Below, piece by piece: positions 55,205 to 63,304 of a DNA stretch of 63,548 bases. The DNA is taken from the NCBI RefSeq assembly GCF_009377235.1, contig NZ_VMNX01000019.1, forward strand, positions 1 to 63,548. Reading direction: 5' to 3'. Position numbers and translations under genes: made by a program. The stretch comes from Streptomyces acidicola. GTDB lineage: Bacteria > Actinomycetota > Actinomycetes > Streptomycetales > Streptomycetaceae. The first letter of the stretch is position 1. Every line of letters starts with the position of its first letter. The notes under the pieces are model-generated. The model searched no databases. It was not told the origin of the DNA and saw only the letters and a list, made by a program, of their open reading frames with translations.

Positions 55205-55530
55205 TCGCCGACCCGGTTCCGGCTGCGCCGCAGCTGCCCAGCCGGTCGGCGCGCGCGGTCACCGCCCCGGGGTCGGTGAGCGTCCCGCTCGCCAGTTCCG
55301 CGACCAGGTCGCCACTGAGCTGCCACTGGGCGTCGGTGACGGCGCGGCGGCGCAGCATCTCCAGGCCGAGGACCACGGCGGCCTGTCCGACGGCACGCAG
55401 GTGGAGGTCGTCGTCCTCACGCTCCCCCGCCGGCCGGAGCACGCCGAGCGTCTCCTCGCCGACCGGGACCGGACCGGCGAGGCAGAGCGGGCGTCGTCCA
55501 CGCGCACCCGATCCACGGCTCGCCGTCAGA
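55205..55530 (-). pseudogene. Remnant of a PucR/CdaR-type GAF-containing regulator
   Basis: The minus strand encodes PVPVGEETLGVLRPAGERED, then LHLRAVGQAAVVLGLEMLRR and WQLSGDLVAELASGTLTDPG. This is the end of the GAF domain and the following linker of PucR-family regulators. There is no start codon upstream and no PucR C-terminal HTH; homology stops near TARADRLG, after which the frame enters unrelated sequence. It is truncated at both ends, the N-terminal side by the aldo/keto reductase stop. A deletion remnant is the simplest reading. Confidence 0.6.
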
Positions 55531-56506
55531 AGAGCGCGATGGGCGGCAGTGGGGGGAAGATCTCGTCGAGTTCGGCGAGGTCGTCCGTGCCGAACTCGTA
55601 TCCGACGGCTGCCGCGTTCTGGGCGACCTGCTCGGGGCGGGTGGCGCCGGCGATGACCGAGGCGACGGCGGGGCGGGAGGCGAGCCAGGAGAAGGCGACC
55701 TGGACCTCGGTGAGGCCCCGCTTCTCGGCGAAGTCGCTGAAGGCCGCGAGCTGTTGAAGGTCGGCGTTCTCGAGGTCGTCCTGGCGGAAGTGGGTCAGCC
55801 GGGCGCCTTCGGGTGCCTTGCCGGAGGAGTACTTGCCGGTCAGGAGCCCGCTGGCGAGCGGGTAGTAGGGCAGGACTCCGAGGCCGAACGCCTGGGCGGC
55901 GGGCAGGACTTCGAGCTCGGCGCGGCGGTCGAGCAGGTTGTAGTGGTTCTGCGAGGCGACGAAGCGGGCGGTGCCGAGTTGGCGGGCGAGGTACTCGGCC
56001 TGGGCGATCTGCCAGCCGGCGAAGTTGGAGTGGCCGATGTAGAGCACCTTGCCCTGCCGCACCAGGGTGTCGAGTGCTGCCAGGGTCTCCTCGATCGGCG
56101 TGCCCGGGTCGGGGGTGTGGAACTGGTACAGGTCGATCCGGTCGGTGCCCAGCCGGCGCAGGGACTCCTCGACTGCGCGCATGATGTAGCGGCGCGAGCC
56201 GCGAACGCCGAAGTCACGGCCATTGGCCCCCTCGGCGTCCATGCCGAACTTGGTGGCGATCACGACGTCGTCCCGGTGCCCGTCAAGCGCCGCGCCGAGG
56301 AGCTGTTCGCTCAGCCCCGGGGGCGTGCCGTAGGTGTCGGCGACGTCGAAGAAGGTGATGCCGGCATCGAGGGCGGCTCTCACCACGGCGTTGCTGCCCT
56401 CCTGGGTGGCGCTGGCGGTGTTCGGCCTGCCCAGGTTGCTGCAGCCGAGGCCGACGGTGGAGACGGTCAGGCCGGAGTTGCCGAGCCGACGATAGCTGAT
56501 GGACAT
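55526..56506 (-). CDS. Aldo/keto reductase
   Basis: This 326-aa NADPH-dependent oxidoreductase of the AKR superfamily resembles YajO/Gfo53-like reductases. It has the catalytic tetrad: Asp and Tyr in FFDVADTYG, Lys in VIATKFGMD and His in LYQFHTPDPG. The C-terminal cofactor region reads SVIAGATRPEQVAQNAAAVG. It is complete and cytosolic, and its substrate is unknown. ATG 56506 (MSISYRRLGN) has only a weak AAGG upstream. It lies downstream of the LysR gene on the same strand with a 178-bp gap, so it may have its own promoter or be a LysR target. Confidence 0.92.
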   Translation of the reverse strand: MSISYRRLGNSGLTVSTVGLGCSNLGRPNTASATQEGSNAVVRAALDAGITFFDVADTYGTPPGLSEQLLGAALDGHRDDVVIATKFGMDAEGANGRDFGVRGSRRYIMRAVEESLRRLGTDRIDLYQFHTPDPGTPIEETLAALDTLVRQGKVLYIGHSNFAGWQIAQAEYLARQLGTARFVASQNHYNLLDRRAELEVLPAAQAFGLGVLPYYPLASGLLTGKYSSGKAPEGARLTHFRQDDLENADLQQLAAFSDFAEKRGLTEVQVAFSWLASRPAVASVIAGATRPEQVAQNAAAVGYEFGTDDLAELDEIFPPLPPIALF

Positions 56507-56684
56507 GGTGCGCCCTTCCTTGTGAGGTCAGCTCAGCCTGTTCAGCCTGCATGGATGCGTCAAATCAATCAAAACCATCGTCCGATGCAGAAATTCGATT
56601 CGATGGATCTCGTCGGCGTCACCACTGTCGCCGGAGCGAGGGAGCCGAGCGATGTCGATCGGCCGGCCGTACCTGAACCCCGCG

Positions 56685-57572
56685 TCAGCTCGACGCCGGT
56701 GCGGATACGTGCTTCTCGGCCAGCTCCCGGATCGCGGTGACGTTCGGATGCCAGGGACGGCTGGTCGGGCCGGTCAGGACGAGCCGGCGTTCCAGACGCG
56801 GCCTGAGCGGGACCAGGGTGAGGGTCTTGGACAGCATGCTCGCCGCCAGCGACGGCACGATGGCGACGCCGAGGCCGGCTTCCACCATGCACAGCAGCGT
56901 GGTGAGTTCACGGATGCGCTGGGTGGGCCGGTACGGCAGCCCGGTGAGGGAGTGCAGGTGCTTGACCTGGTTCTCGCAACCGGAGGTGGTCGCCAGCAGC
57001 GGATCCTCCAGTAGGTCCGCCAGTTCGATGGACTCCTCGCCTGCCAGCGGGTGGTCGCTGCGTACGACGGCCTCGTAGGCGTCGGTCGCCAGGTGCAGGG
57101 CACCGCGGGGCAGCGGGTCCGGGTCGACGAGGATCGCCGCGTCGACCGTGCCGCTCTCCAGCCACTCCCCGATCTCGCCGTCGAGGCCCTCGAAGAGCGT
57201 GATCTCGACGTGGGGCAACTGCTCGTGCCACAGCCGCAACAGGCCGGGCAGCAGGCCCCGCGCGGCTGTGGGCGGCACGGCCAGCCCGATCGACCCTCCG
57301 GCCGCAGCGCTCGTGTGCGCCGCAGCGGCGGCGGTGAAACCGCGGGCGGCGGAGAGGGTGGCGCGCGCGTGCGGCAGCAGGACGTCACCCAGCGGGGTCG
57401 GCCGGACCGGAGCGGCGCGGCATACGAGTTCGCCCTGCACCGCGCGCTCCAGTGCGGCGAGCGAGTGCGACACCGAGGACTGACTCATGCCGAGCGCGGT
57501 GGCGGCGGCGCCGAATCCTTCATGGTCCGCGATCGCAACGAACACCCCGAGTTGCCGCAGAGTCACTTCCAT
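56685..57572 (-). CDS. LysR-family transcriptional regulator
   Basis: This 295-aa LysR-type regulator has an N-terminal winged HTH (LRQLGVFVAIADHEGFGAAA, then ALGMSQSSVSHSLAALERAV) and a periplasmic-binding-like effector domain (IGLAVPPTAARGLLPGLLRL onward). ATG 57572 is chosen (MEVTLRQLG); there is no Shine-Dalgarno, but a TATAGT hexamer 15 bp upstream suggests an almost leaderless message. It is divergent from the EamA exporter gene, the usual arrangement for a regulator and its target, with a dyad in the 97-bp gap. The aldo/keto reductase lies downstream. Confidence 0.93.
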   Translation of the reverse strand: MEVTLRQLGVFVAIADHEGFGAAATALGMSQSSVSHSLAALERAVQGELVCRAAPVRPTPLGDVLLPHARATLSAARGFTAAAAAHTSAAAGGSIGLAVPPTAARGLLPGLLRLWHEQLPHVEITLFEGLDGEIGEWLESGTVDAAILVDPDPLPRGALHLATDAYEAVVRSDHPLAGEESIELADLLEDPLLATTSGCENQVKHLHSLTGLPYRPTQRIRELTTLLCMVEAGLGVAIVPSLAASMLSKTLTLVPLRPRLERRLVLTGPTSRPWHPNVTAIRELAEKHVSAPASS

Positions 57573-57586
57573 CGAACTAACCAATC

Positions 57587-57610
57587 ACTATATGCAATTC
57601 ATCGATTTGC
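57587..57610. promoter_or_regulatory. LysR/EamA divergent promoter with LysR-type box
   Basis: TATAGT on the minus strand (57587-57592) fits a -10 for the LysR gene. GCAA (57594-57597) and TTGC (57607-57610) flank an AT-rich 9-bp centre, giving a T-N11-A-like LysR box between the two divergent genes. Confidence 0.4.
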
Positions 57611-57669
57611 TTCATCTTATCCGCAGGGTGACGCTGACAGCACCTCGGCCCACAGGGAGGCGGCAGAAC

Positions 57670-58662
57670 ATGAGCCGGAACATCAGCACACAGTTCGGTG
57701 CGCTGGCCCTGCTGTGGGGAGCGAGCTTCCTCTTCATCAAGGTGTCCCTGGAGGGACTGTCGCCCGCGCAGGTCATGCTCGGCCGGATCGCTCTGGGCGC
57801 GCTGTTCCTGGCCGGTGTCATGACCGTCACCCGTCGACGCTGGCCGCGCGATGCCCGCACGTGGGGCGCGCTCGCGGTGATCTCGGTGTTCCTGTGCGTC
57901 GTGCCGTTCTCGCTCTACGCCTGGGCCGGTGAGAGCATCCCCTCCGGTTTGTCCAGCATCTACAACGCGACAACCCCGATCGCGGCCCTGCTGGTCTCCC
58001 TGGCCGTCCTCCCCGACGAGCGACTGACCCGGGCCCGCGTCTGTGGCCTGATCCTCGCCTTCCTCGGTGTCTCTGTCGTCGCCGCCCCCTGGAGCACCCT
58101 CGGCCAAGCCGGTGCAGATCCTTTCCTGCTGGCCCAGCTCGCCTGCCTGGGCGCCAACCTCTGCTACGGCATCGGCTTCGTCCTCAGCCGCCGCCTGTTG
58201 CGGGGCACCCGGCACGACACCATCACCACCGCCGCCGCCCAGATGGTCCTCGCCACGGCCATCGGCCTTCTCCTCGCCCCCTTCATCGGCGGCCTCGAGC
58301 CTGTCCACGTGACCCCGTCCGTCCTGTCGAGCATGCTTGTGCTGGGAATGGCCGGCACCGGGCTGGCGTACATCCTGAACAACCGGGTCATCGCCGCCTG
58401 GGGCGCGACCAACGCCTCCACGGTCACCTACCTCACCCCGATCGTCGGTGTGGTCCTGGGCATCCTCGCCCTGGGCGAGACCATCCACTGGCACGAGCCC
58501 GCCGGGGCCGTACTGGTCCTCCTCGGCATCCTCATCAGTCAGGGACGCCTCGCGCCGAAGCGACGCGGCCGTGCAACGATCCCGGACACGGCTCCCGCAC
58601 ACCCGACCGTGCACAGGACGAGGGCCGACGTGCGACCGGCGGCCGGGTCGTCGTCGGAGTGA
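57670..58662 (+). CDS. EamA-family (DMT superfamily) transporter
   Basis: This 330-aa membrane protein has ten predicted spans in two EamA repeats. The first begins GALALLWGASFLFIKVSLEG and the second near LACLGANLCYGIGFVLSRRL; the signature-like TYLTPIVGVVLGILALGE is near the end. Such proteins usually export amino acids or other metabolites. ATG 57670 follows GGGAGG. The last 25 or so residues (from about TIPDTAPAH) are hydrophilic and overlap the beginning of a universal-stress remnant in another frame, so the native C-terminus may have been altered by a deletion. Confidence 0.92.
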   Translation: MSRNISTQFGALALLWGASFLFIKVSLEGLSPAQVMLGRIALGALFLAGVMTVTRRRWPRDARTWGALAVISVFLCVVPFSLYAWAGESIPSGLSSIYNATTPIAALLVSLAVLPDERLTRARVCGLILAFLGVSVVAAPWSTLGQAGADPFLLAQLACLGANLCYGIGFVLSRRLLRGTRHDTITTAAAQMVLATAIGLLLAPFIGGLEPVHVTPSVLSSMLVLGMAGTGLAYILNNRVIAAWGATNASTVTYLTPIVGVVLGILALGETIHWHEPAGAVLVLLGILISQGRLAPKRRGRATIPDTAPAHPTVHRTRADVRPAAGSSSE

Positions 58663-58915
58663 GCGGATCCCTCGCCGGCCTCGCCGCACTGCGCCGAGGC
58701 ACCCTCGAAGCCCGCCGTGCCGACGGCACGCTCGTCCTGGTCACGGCGTGGGAACCGCCGGAGGGCGCACTCGGATCATGGCCCGCCCGCACCGAAGACC
58801 CACACACCGGACCGTCCTCACCGACGCCGACAGCGCGGTCTTGGTGATCGCCTGTCCGCGCCTGCTGCGCCACGAGGCCCGGCGCCTGCGACGCACCGGA
58901 AAGGCGCCAGGCCGG
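58629..58915 (+). pseudogene. Decayed universal stress protein (Usp) gene
   Basis: One frame reads GRVVVGVSGSLAGLAALRRG, then TLVLVTAWEPPEG, the N-terminal beta1-alpha1-beta2 part of a Usp domain, starting inside the end of the EamA gene. A different frame from about 58815 reads LTDADSAVLVIACPRLLRHE, resembling the Usp C-terminal strand. The central region with the ATP-binding GxxG is missing and the frame changes, so this is an internally deleted gene. The 314-bp gap 58663-58976 contains nothing else. Confidence 0.55.
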
Positions 58916-58976
58916 CAGGCTACTGACGTCCCTTCGCCCGAGGCAGGCGCGACCATGAGGCGTCGCCTGCCGGACT

Positions 58977-60146
58977 TCAGGGCGTCGCCTCGCCGGCGGC
59001 AGCCGCCGCCGACGAGGGACTGTTGAGACCGAGCCGCTGCCCCAGGCCGACGCCGTGCCGATAGAGGGCATTTCCCTCGGCCAGCCGGTTCCTCTCCCAT
59101 GCCTCCAAGGCGGCTTCCAGGGACGGGAGTTGCTGGAGGGCGGTGAAGAGGGTGATGGCGTCGGCGGCCGCCTTCTCCGCACTGGCCGCCGTGTGGGGCC
59201 GTACGACGAACGCGGCGTCCCCGGTCAGCAGCCTCCGGTCCTTGCGCATCCGGCTGACCCGCCCGTCCAGGATCGCCTGCGCGAACGGATCACGGGTGTG
59301 CTCGACCAGCAGACGCAGCGGTTCGGGCAGCAACGTCCGTGCGCGGTCCAGGAGTTCGGCGTGCACCTGCGGCGCGATGAGTCCGGGGGGCAAGGACAGT
59401 CCGTGGGCGGTGCCGTCGCGGTCGGTGGTGATGCGGTCGAGGCCGGCCGCGTCGGCCCGGACATACCACACCCAGTTCGCACGACGGCTGCCCGGCGCGG
59501 TCGCGCCGAAGTCGCCCGGGATGAAGTAGCACAGGAACTGGGTGCGGTCCCCGTCGTAGAAGCTGAACCGGTCACGGAAGACCGCGCTCAGCCCCTCCGG
59601 GAGCTCCGTCTCGTCGATCACTCCCCGGTAGGCGACGTACCCGGCGTAGCGCGGAGCACCGTCGGGGGCGACGAGTCCGCGGTGACGGGACGCGGAGCCG
59701 TCCGCGATGATCGCGAGGTCGACTCGATGGACGGCGTCGCCGACGTGGACGTCGACGCCGCCGGGACGGGGTGTGACGGCGGTGACGGGCTGGCCGTCGT
59801 GGTAGCGGGCGCTGTCGAGGCGGTCCCGGAGGGACGCGTAGATCGCTCCCCAGGAGATCATCCGCTGCTCCATGAGTGTGTGGTGGCTGCGCCCGTCCCG
59901 GCTGAAGAACTGCCGGTGGGTGACGGGGACGCTGATCCGGTCGGGATCGACGCCGCAGAAGGTGCTCAGGAACCAGGCGACGCTCGGCTGGAGGACGATG
60001 CCCGCGCCGCGGTCGTCGGGGCGGCCCGCGGACCGCTCCCACACCGTGACGTCGACCCCGAGTTCGGCAAGTGCGACCGCTTGGAACAGCCCGCCCAGCG
60101 AACCGCCGACCACGCCCGCCGACTTGATGTCCGATACAGGGGTCAC
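58977..60146 (-). CDS. FAD-dependent monooxygenase (aromatic hydroxylase-like)
   Basis: This 389-aa group A flavoprotein monooxygenase has the N-terminal FAD dinucleotide fold AGVVGGSLGGLFQAVALAE and the DG-like motif LAIIADGSASRHR. The second FAD contact is LLTGDAAFVVRPHTAASAEK, the GD motif. It would hydroxylate an organic substrate with NAD(P)H and oxygen; the substrate is unknown. GTG 60146 (VTPVSDIKS) overlaps the DsbA/FrnE stop by 4 bp, so the two are coupled. A divergent TetR gene with a palindromic operator probably controls both. Confidence 0.9.
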   Translation of the reverse strand: MTPVSDIKSAGVVGGSLGGLFQAVALAELGVDVTVWERSAGRPDDRGAGIVLQPSVAWFLSTFCGVDPDRISVPVTHRQFFSRDGRSHHTLMEQRMISWGAIYASLRDRLDSARYHDGQPVTAVTPRPGGVDVHVGDAVHRVDLAIIADGSASRHRGLVAPDGAPRYAGYVAYRGVIDETELPEGLSAVFRDRFSFYDGDRTQFLCYFIPGDFGATAPGSRRANWVWYVRADAAGLDRITTDRDGTAHGLSLPPGLIAPQVHAELLDRARTLLPEPLRLLVEHTRDPFAQAILDGRVSRMRKDRRLLTGDAAFVVRPHTAASAEKAAADAITLFTALQQLPSLEAALEAWERNRLAEGNALYRHGVGLGQRLGLNSPSSAAAAAGEATP

Positions 60147-60820
60147 AGCGAGCACACTCCGTTCTCGCACGCGGCTCCGGACGGCGCCTCGGTGGTCCGG
60201 CGTTCGAGGAGTTCCACGAGTGCGTCGGCGCCGACCGCGCCGCTGATCGCCTTGTCGCCCACGATCAGTACCGGCACCCCGCGAAGTCCCAGGTGCTCGG
60301 CGAGCTTCAGGTCCTCCTGCACGGCCGACTCCAGGGCCGGATCGGCCAGCCGGGCCGCCACGTCGTCTCCGAGCCCCATCTCCTGACCGACCCGGGCCAG
60401 TACGGCCGTGTCGCCGATGTCCTGGCCCCCGGAGAAGTAGGCCGCGAGCAGCCGGCCGGCCATCGCCCAACCCTGTTGAGCCTCCTGTTCCGCCAGCGCG
60501 ATCAGCCGGTGGCCCGCCCGGGTGTTCGGCGTCCTGGCGATCGCCTCGTAGTCGAAGACGATGCCGTCGTCGCGTCCGGCCGACACCGTCCCGGCGTCGA
60601 GCTCCCGCGAACGCTCCCAGCTGCCGAACTTCCCGCTCCGGTACGCGCGCCGGTCCATCCCGGACAGCGGCATCTCGGGGTTCAGCTCGAACGCGTGGTG
60701 ACGGATGTGGAACTCCTCTCCCGTGCGCTCCTTCACGGTGACGACGGCCTTGTCCAGCCGACGGCCGCCGATGTAGCACCAGGGGCAGATCAGATCGCTG
60801 AAGACGTCAAGAGTGATCAT
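60143..60820 (-). CDS. DsbA-family oxidoreductase (FrnE-like)
   Basis: This 225-aa thioredoxin-fold protein of the DsbA/FrnE family has the active-site motif CPWC (Cys12, Cys15) in FSDLICPWCYIGG and the cis-Pro segment GLRGVPVLIVGDK. There is no signal peptide, so it is cytosolic, as is usual for FrnE. A C-terminal CENGVC adds another cysteine pair. ATG 60820 follows GGAGG with a 5-nt spacer; a TTG four codons earlier is not needed. It is the first gene of a two-gene operon with the FAD monooxygenase, and FrnE-like proteins often accompany polyketide or redox enzymes. Confidence 0.92.
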   Translation of the reverse strand: MITLDVFSDLICPWCYIGGRRLDKAVVTVKERTGEEFHIRHHAFELNPEMPLSGMDRRAYRSGKFGSWERSRELDAGTVSAGRDDGIVFDYEAIARTPNTRAGHRLIALAEQEAQQGWAMAGRLLAAYFSGGQDIGDTAVLARVGQEMGLGDDVAARLADPALESAVQEDLKLAEHLGLRGVPVLIVGDKAISGAVGADALVELLERRTTEAPSGAACENGVCSL

Positions 60821-60831
60821 GGAATCCTCCA

Positions 60832-60855
60832 ATCGAACCGACTAGTCTGTTCGAT
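60832..60855. promoter_or_regulatory. TetR-type operator between DsbA and TetR genes
   Basis: A 24-bp dyad with arms ATCGAAC (60832-60838) and GTTCGAT (60849-60855) around a central GACTAGTC is symmetric at 22 of 24 positions. It lies 11 bp upstream of the DsbA start and 48 bp upstream of the TetR start, ideal for repressing both. Confidence 0.7.
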
Positions 60856-60903
60856 GACAACAGCGGCCCAGCCGCCCCCATTCCCGCCCGCACCGGAGGA
60901 CCT

Positions 60904-61464
60904 GTGACCAGCCCGGACACCACTCGCGCCAAGATCGTCACGGCCGCGGCAGACCTGTTCACCCGGTGTGGCGTGCGGGCCGTCGGCATCAATGAGATCT
61001 GGCGGGCCGCCGAGGTCGCCAAATCGACCCTCTACCAGCACTTCCGTTCCAAGGACGAGCTTGTCGCCGCCGTCCTGCGACAGCGCAACGACGAGTGGTG
61101 CGCGCGTCTGCGCGATCTCGCCGCCACGGCCTCCACGCCCCGGGACCGACTGCTCGCGATCTTCGACCTGCTGGGCCAGGAGTTCGCCGACCCCGCCTAC
61201 CGCGGCAGTGACCTGCTGAACTTCGCCGCCGAATACCCCGACCCGGATCATCCCGTGCGGGTGGCGATCCGCGACCACAAGCGCGAAATCCTCCGCTATC
61301 TCGCGGAACTCGCCGCGGCAGCGCAGGAACCCGACCCTGACAAGGCCGCAGCGACGGTCCTGACACTCGCCGACGGGGCCGCCTGCGCCCGGGTGGGCCT
61401 CGGCGATTCCACCGCCGCCGCTCTCGCGCGGGAGGCGGCATCGCGCCTGCTGACCCACGGCTGA
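60904..61464 (+). CDS. TetR-family transcriptional regulator
   Basis: This 186-aa TetR-type repressor has the N-terminal HTH AAEVAKSTLYQHFRSKDELV (residues about 36-55) preceded by IVTAAADLFTRCGVRAVGIN. The all-helical C-terminal domain would bind the inducer. GTG 60904 follows GGAGG. It is divergent from the DsbA/FAD-monooxygenase operon, and a 24-bp palindrome lies between them. The probable role is to de-repress the operon when a toxic or redox-active compound is present; the ligand is unknown. Confidence 0.93.
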   Translation: MTSPDTTRAKIVTAAADLFTRCGVRAVGINEIWRAAEVAKSTLYQHFRSKDELVAAVLRQRNDEWCARLRDLAATASTPRDRLLAIFDLLGQEFADPAYRGSDLLNFAAEYPDPDHPVRVAIRDHKREILRYLAELAAAAQEPDPDKAAATVLTLADGAACARVGLGDSTAAALAREAASRLLTHG

Positions 61465-61477
61465 CCCGGACCGATCA

Positions 61478-61795
61478 GTCCTCGACGTACTGGATGTCGA
61501 ACGGCTTGTTGGTGTGTTGGCGATGAAGAGGAAGGCTCAGTCGCCGTCCTGCGTCCTGGGAGGCGCCGTGGGTCAACGTGCCGCCTTCCGGCACCAGACG
61601 AAGCGCCTGGCCGGGTAGTTGTTCTGGTGCGTCGTCAACGTGCCGTCGAGCACGTAGATGCCGTGGGCGCAATTGTGGGTGTGCCGGGGTTGGTGAAACC
61701 GGCCTTGTACACCACCTTCAGGACCTCCATCCCGGTGTCGGGATCGGCGATCAGCGGCAGCCGGTCCAGGACCGCGCCGATCTCGGGAAGCGGAA
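61478..61795 (-). pseudogene. Cupin-domain protein gene broken by multiple frameshifts
   Basis: Three minus-strand frames together rebuild a cupin: PLIADPDTGMEVLKVVYKAG then FTNP, next HNCAHGIYVLDGTLTTHQNN, and last PEGGTLTHGASQDAG and NKPFDIQYVED. The first junction is explained by one missing base (a TGG codon read as GG, so that NPWHTHNCAHG would be restored) in the metal-binding HxH motif. The second needs another single-base loss at FVW, and the AFLFIAN strand needs further indels. The gene is dead. Its 5' end is fused near 61795 to a different remnant. Confidence 0.75.
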
Positions 61796-61799
61796 GCCG

Positions 61800-62035
61800 C
61801 TCCCGGAGTCGGGGAAGGTGGGCGCGTTCACTGTGCTGGATCTCGCACCAGGTCTCCCAGCCCGGGCGGGGCACCTCGTACGGGAATCCCTCCCTGAAGT
61901 CGGAGGGATGATCGGGAAAACCGCCGCCAGGACGGTCACCGTGCGCCAGGAGGCGAGAGGCATCAAGGTGTCCAGGGCGCGCAGCCCCTCCCTGGCGGCG
62001 TCGGGGCGGTCCGGCAGGACGGTTCAAGGGGCGGG
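61800..62035 (-). pseudogene. C-terminal remnant of a 'beta family' (T4 beta-protein-like) gene
   Basis: Minus-strand frames read LPDRPDAAREGLRALDTLMP then LASWRTVTVLAAVFP, and after a frame change PSDFREGFPYEVPRPGWETW and CEIQHSERAHLPRLR. The pattern of a strand ending AVFP, then EVPRxxWExWCEI, resembles the C-terminal region of actinobacterial beta-family proteins, which often accompany XRE/DUF397 genes. The assignment is from memory of the family and is moderate. The fragment is fused to the cupin remnant. Confidence 0.45.
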
Positions 62036-62481
62036 GACAGACATGCATGAGCCGAGAGCTGCGGAGCCATGGCCGTCAGGCCGGACAGCGATTGGCAGAT
62101 GTGGGACAACCCTGACGGGACAAGGCCCAAGCCGCACCAGGGGCACCCGTGGCCCAGATCTGCCAATTGCTCACCGCAGATCCACCACCCCACTGCCGGA
62201 GGCCGGGGGGCTCCGGCAGTGGGGGCACGGGACGTGATGCTCAGCGTCGTTGCGTTGCGGGGCCACCAGGTTCGGACTTCCAACTCACCACGCTTCAGGG
62301 CAGTTACGAAGGAGGCCCACTCGTCGCCCGCGAACTTAAGTACAGGACCGTGTGGACGCTTGCTGTCACGTACAGGCACGGTGGCAGCAAAGTCGTCGGA
62401 GACCTCCACGCACTCGCCACCGTCCTGGTTGCTGTAGCTGCTCTTGCGCCAAGTAGCCAATGTCGGGTCGAAAGATCGCAC
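61963..62481 (-). CDS. DUF397 protein with abnormal C-terminal extension
   Basis: The first 68 or so residues are a normal DUF397 protein: LATWRKSSYSNQDGGECVEV, VPVRDSKRPHGPVLKFAGDE and WASFVTALKRGEL. DUF397 proteins are usually 60-80 aa and paired with an XRE/DUF5753 regulator (WhiJ-type pairs), as here. The frame then continues about 100 residues with no recognisable domain and passes through a perfect terminator hairpin (62188-62224), so the natural stop has probably been lost by mutation. GTG 62481 follows GGAGG closely. The partner gene upstream is a pseudogene. Confidence 0.7.
   Translation of the reverse strand: MRSFDPTLATWRKSSYSNQDGGECVEVSDDFAATVPVRDSKRPHGPVLKFAGDEWASFVTALKRGELEVRTWWPRNATTLSITSRAPTAGAPRPPAVGWWICGEQLADLGHGCPWCGLGLVPSGLSHICQSLSGLTAMAPQLSAHACLSPPLEPSCRTAPTPPGRGCAPWTP
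62188..62224 (-). terminator. Terminator hairpin inside the extended DUF397 frame
   Basis: CCCCACTGCCGGAG (62188-62201) and CTCCGGCAGTGGGG (62211-62224) form a perfect 14-bp stem with a 9-nt loop. It probably marks the original end of the XRE/DUF397 operon. Confidence 0.75.
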
Positions 62482-63304
62482 GGTGCCTCCTCCAACAGGC
62501 GCAGCACGAACTTCCGCAACTCAGCGGGGGACAAGGCCAGGTCGCGCACTGCATCGTACGCACGCCGCAAACGATCAACCGGGCCGTTTTCTTCGATCAG
62601 TTCGCCCCGGTAGCCGTTCTCCATGTACGCCACGGTACGTCCGTCCAGCGAGCGCAGGAACATGACCGTGGCGTTCATCAGCCCATGCGGTCCCACACTC
62701 AGCGGCAGGACATGAACCGTCACGTCCTGCCGCTCAGCCATCGCCAGCAGATGCTCCAGTTACTTACGCCATTCCCTCGCATCAGGCAGCGGCGCTCGCA
62801 GTACCGCCTCCGAGATGATCGACCGGAACGGAGGTGTCTCCGCCCCCTCCAGCAATTCCCGCCGTCCGATGCGCTCCTCGACCTGCTGCTCCAGTTCCTC
62901 GCCCTTGAGGCCGCCCGCTGCCAGGAGTTCCCGCGCGTACCCGGGCGTTTGAAGCAGACCCGGCAAGACACTGACAGCGAAATGCCACAAGCTGGTCGCC
63001 TCGCCTCCAGCGCCATGTACTGCCGATACCGCTCCCGAAACTGCGTACGGTCCGCCCGCGCCAGTTCCCACAACGCCAGCAACATCCCCGGCGTCCCGAA
63101 GTAGGTGTCGAGGGCCTGGACGACCTCCGGGCCGCCCAGCGTCTCCCCCTTCTCCATCTTCCCGAACAGCGACCAGTCCCACCCCAGCCGCTCCCCGAGC
63201 TGACGCAGGCTGTCCCCCTTGCCGGCCCGCAACCGCCGTAACTCCTCAGCGAACCGCTGACGAGGCTCCTGACTGCGGCCCGTGACCAGGCGTCGCTGCG
63301 GCAA
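62304..63304 (-). pseudogene. XRE/DUF5753 regulator gene with a frameshift and a nonsense codon
   Basis: The minus strand begins at TTG 63304 (LPQRRLVTGRSQEPRQRFAE) with an XRE HTH (SLRQLGERLGWDWSLFGKME). It continues into YRQYMALEA at about 63005, where one base is missing from a GAGGCG repeat; the next frame carries EATSLWHFAVSVLPGLLQTP and EERIGRRELLEG of DUF5753. A TAA at 62760-62762 then stands where Gln is expected (EWRK-stop-LEHLLAMAERQD). DUF5753 resumes in the same frame through RLLEEAPC and runs on to 62304. Two independent lesions mark a true pseudogene. Intact relatives pair with DUF397 proteins in morphological control. Confidence 0.85.

Noticed and set aside
58977..60779. 600-aa frame joining the DsbA region to the FAD monooxygenase
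   Set aside because: Its first 210 or so residues are the wrong frame of the DsbA gene; the monooxygenase proper begins at GTG 60146.
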